Positions 59,538 through 64,000 of a stretch of DNA of 64,000 nucleotides are shown here, one piece after another. The notes beneath the pieces are model-generated. The model was given only the letters and a program-made list of their open reading frames with translations, was not told where the DNA came from and searched no databases. Origin of the DNA: Larkinella humicola (GTDB lineage Bacteria; Bacteroidota; Bacteroidia; Cytophagales; Spirosomataceae); contig NZ_VTWS01000007.1 in NCBI RefSeq assembly GCF_008727875.1, positions 62,001-126,000 on the forward strand. Reading direction: 5' to 3'. Numbering within the stretch: the first letter of the stretch is position 1; every line of letters begins with the position of its first letter. A program made the position numbers and the translations under genes.

Positions 59538-59987
59538 ATGGCGGGGCTAGTCTATCCACCGGTTGGCTTTCATTTTGTGGTAGAATTCGAACTCTTTCCG
59601 CAGACGGCTCAGGACACCCGGTTTCAGGAAGTCACGGGGCTGAATGTCGAAATGCAGATGGAAAGCATCCGGGAAGGGGGCGAAAACCGCTTTGAACACC
59701 AGTTGCCGGTTCGCACCAAATACAGCGACCTGGTGCTGAAACGGGGTCTTTTCGTGGGGTCAGACGTGTACCGATGGGCAAAAGACGCGTTCGAAAACTT
59801 TCAGTTTCAACCCGTTAACCTGTTGGTAACGCTGCTCAACGATCAACACGCTCCGCTGGTCTCGTGGCATGTGGTCCATGCGTTGCCGAAAAAGTGGGAC
59901 ATCTCCGCTTTCAATGCCGAACAGAACACCATTGCCATCGAAACGTTGACGCTCACGTACCGCTATTACACCACCATCCGGATCTGA
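59538..59987 (+). CDS. eCIS inner tube protein (gp19/Pvc5-like), copy 2
   Basis: A 149-residue paralogue of the preceding tube protein: GFHFVVEFELFPQTAQDTRFQEVTGLNVEMQMESIREGGENRFEHQLPVRTKYSDLVLKRGLF and NTIAIETLTLTYRYYT. In PVC/AFP systems one tube paralogue forms the main needle and another the baseplate-proximal layer; the longer N-terminal loop here suits the latter, but this is inference. Three bases separate it from the previous stop, so the two are translationally linked. Confidence 0.9.
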   Translation: MAGLVYPPVGFHFVVEFELFPQTAQDTRFQEVTGLNVEMQMESIREGGENRFEHQLPVRTKYSDLVLKRGLFVGSDVYRWAKDAFENFQFQPVNLLVTLLNDQHAPLVSWHVVHALPKKWDISAFNAEQNTIAIETLTLTYRYYTTIRI

Positions 59988-59990
59988 ACC

Positions 59991-60155
59991 ATGCCCATTA
60001 TTATTCGCGAACTGGTCATCACGGCCACGGTCGACGGCAATGCCGCCCGACAGGTCACCTCAGCCGCTACCCCGCCCGCCGACGCGCAGAAGCAACTCGT
60101 CCGCCAGTGTGTCGAGCAGGTGCTGGCCATTTTAAGGGAGAAAACCGAACGGTAA
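59991..60155 (+). CDS. Small DUF5908-like eCIS protein
   Basis: A 54-residue frame (MPIIIRELVITATVDGN start, ending QKQLVRQCVEQVLAILREKT) with its ATG three bases after the tube gene stop. The MPIxIRELVIxATV start followed by a short linker and a C-terminal amphipathic helix is what I remember of the DUF5908 family found between tube and LysM genes of injection-system clusters. Function is not known to me; a small baseplate or tube-tip adaptor is a reasonable guess. It is short enough to be missed by automatic annotation. Immediately downstream is a large inverted repeat. Confidence 0.75.
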   Translation: MPIIIRELVITATVDGNAARQVTSAATPPADAQKQLVRQCVEQVLAILREKTER

Positions 60156-60158
60156 GAC

Positions 60159-60290
60159 GGTTTACGGTTTTCAGTTTATGGTTTACGGTGGCTAACGCAT
60201 ACTTAGGACGCGTCAGCCACCGTAAACCGTAAACCATAAACCGAAAACTGAAAACTGAAAACCATAAACCATAAACCATAAAACCGCTTA
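60159..60290. repeat. Inverted repeat inside the eCIS operon, TTTACGG-type tandem arms
   Basis: GTTTACGGTGGCT (60181-60193) pairs exactly with AGCCACCGTAAAC (60215-60227) and the pairing extends outward through GGTTTACGGTTTTCAGTTTA on the left and a longer run of AAACCGT, AAACCAT and GAAAACT units on the right (to about 60290). The loop is about 20 nt. It fills the only sizeable gap in the cluster, 138 bp between the DUF5908-like gene and the LysM gene. Core and units match the elements at 30261-30338 and 31703-31802. Confidence 0.85.
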
Positions 60291-60293
60291 CAC

Positions 60294-61013
60294 ATGCTGG
60301 GCGAACTGGTTAAAATGAAGCTGACGGGTTATCACGATGTTGGTTTTAAAGAACGAACGGGTGAGGAATACACGGCGGTGGTCAACCCCGAAACTTACAC
60401 GCTGAACTACGAAATTCAGGCGAATCAGGAAAGTGCAGGCGGCACGAGCGCGAACCAATCGACGTTCAACAAAATCGCTCCGCGCAAGCTGGAGTTTGAA
60501 TTTCTGTTCGATTCCACGGGTGCCCTCACGCAGACGGGAACCGCCCCGCCCCGGTCGGTCGGCACCAGCCAGGGCGTTTGGGAGCAAGTGGAGCAGTTGA
60601 AGAAAACGTCGTTCGATTTCATCGGTGAAACCCACCAGCCGCCGTACGTTGAACTGGCGTGGGGCAAGCTGATTTTCAAGTGCAAAACCGAGAAAATCAA
60701 CATTACCTACAAGCTGTTCAAACCCGATGGAACGCCCGTCCGCGCCATCGCCAAGGTCAGTTTTGTAGAGGTCATCAACGACGAGCTTCGCACCAAAAAA
60801 GAAAAAACTGCGTCGCCGGATCTGACCCACCTTCGCACCGTTCAGGAAGGCGACACGCTGCCGCTGATGTGCCACCGGATCTACGGCGATTCGACGCTCT
60901 ACCGGGAAGTCGCCCGCGTGAACAAGCTGGTGAATTTCAGAAAGCTACCGACCGGGATGCGACTCTTTTTTCCGCCCATTGACAAGCAGCAAACCGTAAA
61001 CCGTAAACCGTAA
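60294..61013 (+). CDS. eCIS tube/baseplate adaptor with LysM domain (Pvc7-like)
   Basis: A 239-residue protein. Residues about 1-170 match the contractile-injection tube-like domain that precedes LysM in these clusters (MKLTGYHDVGFKERTGEEYTAVVNPETYTLNYE, RKLEFEFLFDSTG, YVELAWGKLIFKCKTEKINITYKLF, PVRAIAKVSFVEV). Residues about 179-228 are a LysM domain (RTVQEGDTLPLMCHRIYGDSTLYREVARVN, LPTGMRLFFPP). It corresponds to Pvc7/Afp7 or T4 gp53-like adaptors joining tube and baseplate. The last residues (TVNRKP) are encoded by a 7-bp tandem repeat that runs past the stop. Confidence 0.9.
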   Translation: MLGELVKMKLTGYHDVGFKERTGEEYTAVVNPETYTLNYEIQANQESAGGTSANQSTFNKIAPRKLEFEFLFDSTGALTQTGTAPPRSVGTSQGVWEQVEQLKKTSFDFIGETHQPPYVELAWGKLIFKCKTEKINITYKLFKPDGTPVRAIAKVSFVEVINDELRTKKEKTASPDLTHLRTVQEGDTLPLMCHRIYGDSTLYREVARVNKLVNFRKLPTGMRLFFPPIDKQQTVNRKP

Positions 61014-61018
61014 ACCGT
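60991..61018 (+). repeat. Four tandem copies of AAACCGT spanning a stop codon
   Basis: Perfect heptamers at 60991-60997, 60998-61004, 61005-61011 and 61012-61018. They encode the last six residues and stop of the LysM protein and end five bases before the VgrG-like start. The unit is the same as in the inverted repeat 700 bp upstream. Confidence 0.9.
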
Positions 61019-61022
61019 CCCC

Positions 61023-62780
61023 ATGCCCGAGAATCCGCGCATACTCGAAACCCCCGCCCCCCGCGACCTGCCCACCTACACCCTCTTTCTGGAAGAGCAG
61101 GCGCTGGAAACGATGTTTCAGGTGTTGTCGATCCGGGTTCAGAAGGAGGTCAACCGGATTCCGACTGCCTACCTCACGCTGAAAGACGGCGATCCGGCGT
61201 CCGGGAATTTTCCGGCCAGCAACGACAGCCGGTTTGTTCCCGGAAAAAAGCTGGAAATCAAGGCGGGGTATCACCAAACGGAGAAAACGATTTTCAAAGG
61301 CATCCTGGTTCGGCAGGGAATCGAAGCCCAGTCGACCGGAACCACCCGGCTGAACCTGCTCGCCAAAGACGTCTGGGTGAAGACGACGCTCGTGCCGAAA
61401 CGCCGGTATTTCACCGAAAAGAAGGATTCGGAAGCCGCCGAAGAAATCGCGCAGACGTATCGCGGTTTGGAAATCGACGCCGAAGACACCGGTTTTCAGC
61501 ACGAAGAATTGATTCAGTATGACGCCACGGACTGGGATTACCTCGTGATGCGGGCCGAAATCAACGGCAGGTTGTGCCTGACCGACGATGGAAAGCTGAC
61601 GATTCAAAAACCGGATTTTGACCAGGAACCGGTGGTCGAATTGCAATTCGGAGCCACCATGCTGGATTTCGACGCCGAAATGGACGCCCGCGATCAGGTC
61701 ACGACGCTGAAAACCACCACCTGGAATTATGCCGACCAGGAACTGGCCGAAGCCGAAGCCGCCGAGCCAGCCGGGATCGAATCGGGAAACCTCTCGGCGC
61801 AGGATCTGGCCGAAGCGTTGACCGCCGAAGCGGTTTTTCAGCACGGCGGAAAACTCGAAACGGAGGAGTTGCAAACCTGGGCCGATGCCGCGCTGCTCAA
61901 ACGCCGGATGGCCAAAATCCGGGGTCGGGTGCGGTTTTACGGCCATGCCGACGTCAAGCCGGGTCTGATGATCAGCCTCGGCGGGCTGGGTGACCGCTAC
62001 AATGGCAAGGTGTTCGTAACGGGCGTCAGTCACCAGTTGGCGGAAGGCAGTTGGGAAACGAACGTGCAGTTTGGCCTGAGTCCACAGTGGTTTGTGTCGG
62101 AAATGAACGTCGGCCAGACGCCAGCCGCCGGGTTGTTGCCCGCTATGGGCGGTTTGCAGATTGGCGTGGTGACCGGTCTGGAAGGCGATGCAACGGGCGA
62201 GGAGCGGATTCTGGTACGACTGCCGGTGATCGATCCGGCGGCCGAAGGCACCCGCGCCCGCGTCGCCAGCCTGGATGCCGGCCAGGAACGGGGCTTCTTT
62301 TTCCGGCCCGAAATCGGTGATGAAGTGGTGGTCGGTTTTCTGAACAACGACCCGCGCGAGGCCGTGGTGCTGGGCGGTTTGCACAGTAGCCAGAAAAACC
62401 TGCCGGAACCGTTTACCACCACCGACGACAACCACCGGAAAGGCTACGTTTCGCGCAGCAAACTGAAACTGGTTTTTGATGACGAGAAGAAAATTCTGAC
62501 CATCGAAACCCCGGCGGGGAATCTGTTCAAACTGGACGAGGACGCCAAAAGCATTACGCTACAGGATCAGAATGGTAACAAACTGATTCTAAACGACCAG
62601 GGTATTCAACTGGAAAGCAGCAAAGACCTGACGCTGAAAGCCGCCGGTAACGTCAAAATCGAAGGCGTTGGCGTGGAAGCGAAGGCTTCCGCCCAGTTTA
62701 AAGCGACCGGTTCGGCAGGTGTGGAAATGAGCAGTTCCGCCACGGCGGTTTTGAAAGGGTCAATCGTACAGATCAATTAA
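61023..62780 (+). CDS. eCIS spike protein, VgrG/Pvc8-like
   Basis: A 585-residue protein. Residues about 1-350 form the gp27-like hub (YTLFLEEQALETMFQVLSIRVQKEVNRIPTAYLTLKDGD, KLEIKAGYHQTEKTIFKGILVRQ, TLKTTTWNYADQELAEAEA). Residues about 379-455 form the gp5 OB-fold (IGVVTGLEGDATGEERILVRLPVIDP, RGFFFRPEIGDEVVVGFLNNDPREAVVLGG). The C-terminus is a short beta-helix needle rich in ITLQDQNGNKLILNDQGIQL repeats and ends KGSIVQIN. It is the central spike under the tube. No effector domain is fused. A PAAR tip gene does not follow directly. Confidence 0.92.
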   Translation: MPENPRILETPAPRDLPTYTLFLEEQALETMFQVLSIRVQKEVNRIPTAYLTLKDGDPASGNFPASNDSRFVPGKKLEIKAGYHQTEKTIFKGILVRQGIEAQSTGTTRLNLLAKDVWVKTTLVPKRRYFTEKKDSEAAEEIAQTYRGLEIDAEDTGFQHEELIQYDATDWDYLVMRAEINGRLCLTDDGKLTIQKPDFDQEPVVELQFGATMLDFDAEMDARDQVTTLKTTTWNYADQELAEAEAAEPAGIESGNLSAQDLAEALTAEAVFQHGGKLETEELQTWADAALLKRRMAKIRGRVRFYGHADVKPGLMISLGGLGDRYNGKVFVTGVSHQLAEGSWETNVQFGLSPQWFVSEMNVGQTPAAGLLPAMGGLQIGVVTGLEGDATGEERILVRLPVIDPAAEGTRARVASLDAGQERGFFFRPEIGDEVVVGFLNNDPREAVVLGGLHSSQKNLPEPFTTTDDNHRKGYVSRSKLKLVFDDEKKILTIETPAGNLFKLDEDAKSITLQDQNGNKLILNDQGIQLESSKDLTLKAAGNVKIEGVGVEAKASAQFKATGSAGVEMSSSATAVLKGSIVQIN

Positions 62781-62787
62781 CGAAACG

Positions 62788-63246
62788 ATGGTATCGGAAA
62801 ACGATTTTTTAGGCCGTGGCTGGAGCTTTCCACCAGCATTCAACCCGCAGTCGTCGCCCAAAAGCGTGGCGATGACGGCGGGGCTGGCCGACATCGAGCG
62901 CAGTTTGCACATCCTGCTGACCACCCAGCCCGGCGAACGGCTGATGGTGCCCGATTTTGGTTGCGACCTGCAGGATATTCTGTTCGAACCGATCAGTACG
63001 GCTTTGCAGGCGCGGGTGAAAGACCGCGTCGAAACGGCCATTCTGTATTTCGAACCCCGCATCGACCCGCTTGATGTCACGATTGAAGAACCGCCCGAAC
63101 AGCCTGGCTTGCTGCTAATTACGGTCAACTACCGCGTTCGCAGCACCAACACCCGGTACAATTTTGTGTATCCGTTTTACAAAAACGAAGGAACCGAAAT
63201 CTCGAATTCAGCCGACCCATCCAGCCTGCCATCCTTTAGCCGTTAA
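62788..63246 (+). CDS. eCIS baseplate protein, GPW/gp25 family (Pvc9-like)
   Basis: A 152-residue protein with the gp25 core: GWSFPPAFNPQSSPKSVAMTAGLADIERSLHILLTTQPGERLMVPDFGCDLQDILFEPIST and RVETAILYFEPRIDPLDVTIE. The PGERLMxPDFGC signature is diagnostic. gp25-like proteins nucleate sheath assembly at the baseplate wedge. It starts seven bases after the spike stop. The last 15 residues form a Ser-rich tail. Confidence 0.93.
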   Translation: MVSENDFLGRGWSFPPAFNPQSSPKSVAMTAGLADIERSLHILLTTQPGERLMVPDFGCDLQDILFEPISTALQARVKDRVETAILYFEPRIDPLDVTIEEPPEQPGLLLITVNYRVRSTNTRYNFVYPFYKNEGTEISNSADPSSLPSFSR

Positions 63247-63258
63247 CCAACCGCACCC

Positions 63259-64000
63259 ATGTCGCAGCCGTGTCCCGACAAAAATCCGCTCCAACGCGAT
63301 GGACTCAGTCAGCCCCAGCGCCGACTCCCCGCGTTGCAACCGGAAAACACGCTCCTCGATGAGCGCAAGCCGAAAGACTTGCTGCGGTTTCTGGCTTTGT
63401 ATGCCCAGGAAGCCCGAATCCGGTTTTTCGACGCCACCAATACGCCCGACAACGGTGCCCTCTGGGCCGACCTGATGAACTTTGAGCGGTATTTTTCGCT
63501 GGATGAGCTAAAGACCCGCAGCGACATCGAACCCCATTTTGCACTGATTCTCAGCTTTTTGCACCTGTTTGAAAAGCTCCAGGCCCACCAGAATACCTTA
63601 ACCAAACGACACCTCGATTTTTACTACCGGGACGTATTGCAACTGAGTCCGCTGGCCCCGGTTCCCGACCGCGTCCACGTTTTGTTCGAGTTGGCGAAAA
63701 ACGCAACAGAGCAGATCATTGCGGCAAAAACCGAACTGGACGCGGGGAAAGATGGTCAGAAACAGCCGCTGATCTACCAAACCGCCCACAACCTGATCGC
63801 CAACCGGGCGAAAATCAGCCATCTCCGGACGGTTTTTCGGTCGGGTGCGAAAGTCTATTGTGCGCCGGTTGCCAATACGGCCGATGGCGTCGCCGAAACC
63901 CTCACGCCCGAAAATCCGGGCTGGAACGGATTTGGCCCCAAGGGCGGTGCCAGCAAAAACCGGTTTCCCGAGGCACGGCTGGGGTTCGCACTGGCGTCGC
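63259..64000 (+). CDS. eCIS large baseplate component, N-terminal part (gpJ/Pvc11-like), cut by window end
   Basis: An open frame from the ATG at 63259 continues past the window end (at least 247 residues). The start is a Pro/Gln-rich linker (MSQPCPDKNPLQRDGLSQPQ), then helical sequence (PKDLLRFLALYAQEARIRFFDATN, ALILSFLHLFEKLQAHQNTLTKRHLDFYYRDVLQL) and PVPDRVHVLFELAKNATEQIIAAKTELDAGKD, in which TELDAGKD resembles the GTxLDAGTD loop of baseplate-J proteins. Position after gp25 and this motif support a wedge protein of the gpJ/gp6 type. Length in related clusters is often over 1000 residues; the truncation is due only to the window edge. Confidence 0.8.
   Translation, partial: MSQPCPDKNPLQRDGLSQPQRRLPALQPENTLLDERKPKDLLRFLALYAQEARIRFFDATNTPDNGALWADLMNFERYFSLDELKTRSDIEPHFALILSFLHLFEKLQAHQNTLTKRHLDFYYRDVLQLSPLAPVPDRVHVLFELAKNATEQIIAAKTELDAGKDGQKQPLIYQTAHNLIANRAKISHLRTVFRSGAKVYCAPVANTADGVAETLTPENPGWNGFGPKGGASKNRFPEARLGFALAS

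Noticed and set aside
60945-62435. Minus-strand open frame of 496 codons
   Set aside because: Antisense of the VgrG-like spike, with no recognisable domain and shadow-like composition.
55361-64000. Considered as a type VI secretion system or a complete prophage
   Set aside because: No TssB/TssC split sheath, no TssJLM or ClpV genes, and no capsid, terminase or integrase genes are seen; DUF4255, DUF5908-like and LysM genes fit eCIS.

Overview
The window looks like chromosomal DNA of a Bacteroidota bacterium, most likely order Cytophagales (a Spirosoma/Larkinella-like member, judged by general resemblance only). Supporting signs are a SusC/SusD pair, several CarboxypepD_reg/TonB-plug outer-membrane proteins, many small lipoproteins, promoters of the TTG/TAnnTTTG type used by Bacteroidota sigma factors, and moderately high GC by eye.

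Layout. Positions 1-16 kb hold mixed housekeeping and metabolic genes: a DUF2157 membrane protein cut by the window edge, a FAN1-like nuclease, two small-molecule-type methyltransferases, a c-type cytochrome, rlmB overlapping a GWxTD lipoprotein gene, two SDR oxidoreductases, a Cys/Met-metabolism PLP enzyme, a cysteine desulfurase, glmM, a transglutaminase next to an Anbu proteasome-like protease, a Nudix hydrolase and tRNA-Arg(CCG). Positions 16.9-23.3 kb hold a tight four-gene plus-strand unit: an S41-type protease, a leishmanolysin-like zinc protease, a large secreted or outer-membrane protein and a lipoprotein. Neither protease shows a signal peptide. Positions 23.4-30.8 kb hold mostly minus-strand envelope proteins and hypotheticals. 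Positions 30.9-49.3 kb hold a TipA-like MerR regulator, an esterase, an S9 peptidase, pgk, an outer-membrane beta-barrel receptor, NAD synthetase, an ergothioneine-type operon (disulfide reductase, egtB, egtD), an NmrA-like protein, a DMT transporter and a hypothetical. Positions 49.4-55 kb hold a PhnZ-like HD oxygenase and a SusD/SusC pair.

From 55.36 kb to the window end runs a co-directional contractile injection system (eCIS, PVC/AFP type): DUF4255 cap protein, an unknown protein, an unusually long sheath, two tube proteins, a 54-residue DUF5908 protein, a LysM tube/baseplate adaptor, a VgrG-like spike, a gp25 baseplate protein and the start of a large baseplate component. The tape measure, ATPase, tail fibres and cargo must lie outside the window.

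A second theme is intergenic. At least nine spacers are filled by near-perfect inverted repeats whose arms are built from degenerate 7-8 bp tandem units. Sequences differ from locus to locus, but the architecture is the same and two loci 39 kb apart are clearly related in sequence. One sits inside the injection-system operon, exactly between the high-copy tube genes and the low-copy baseplate genes.
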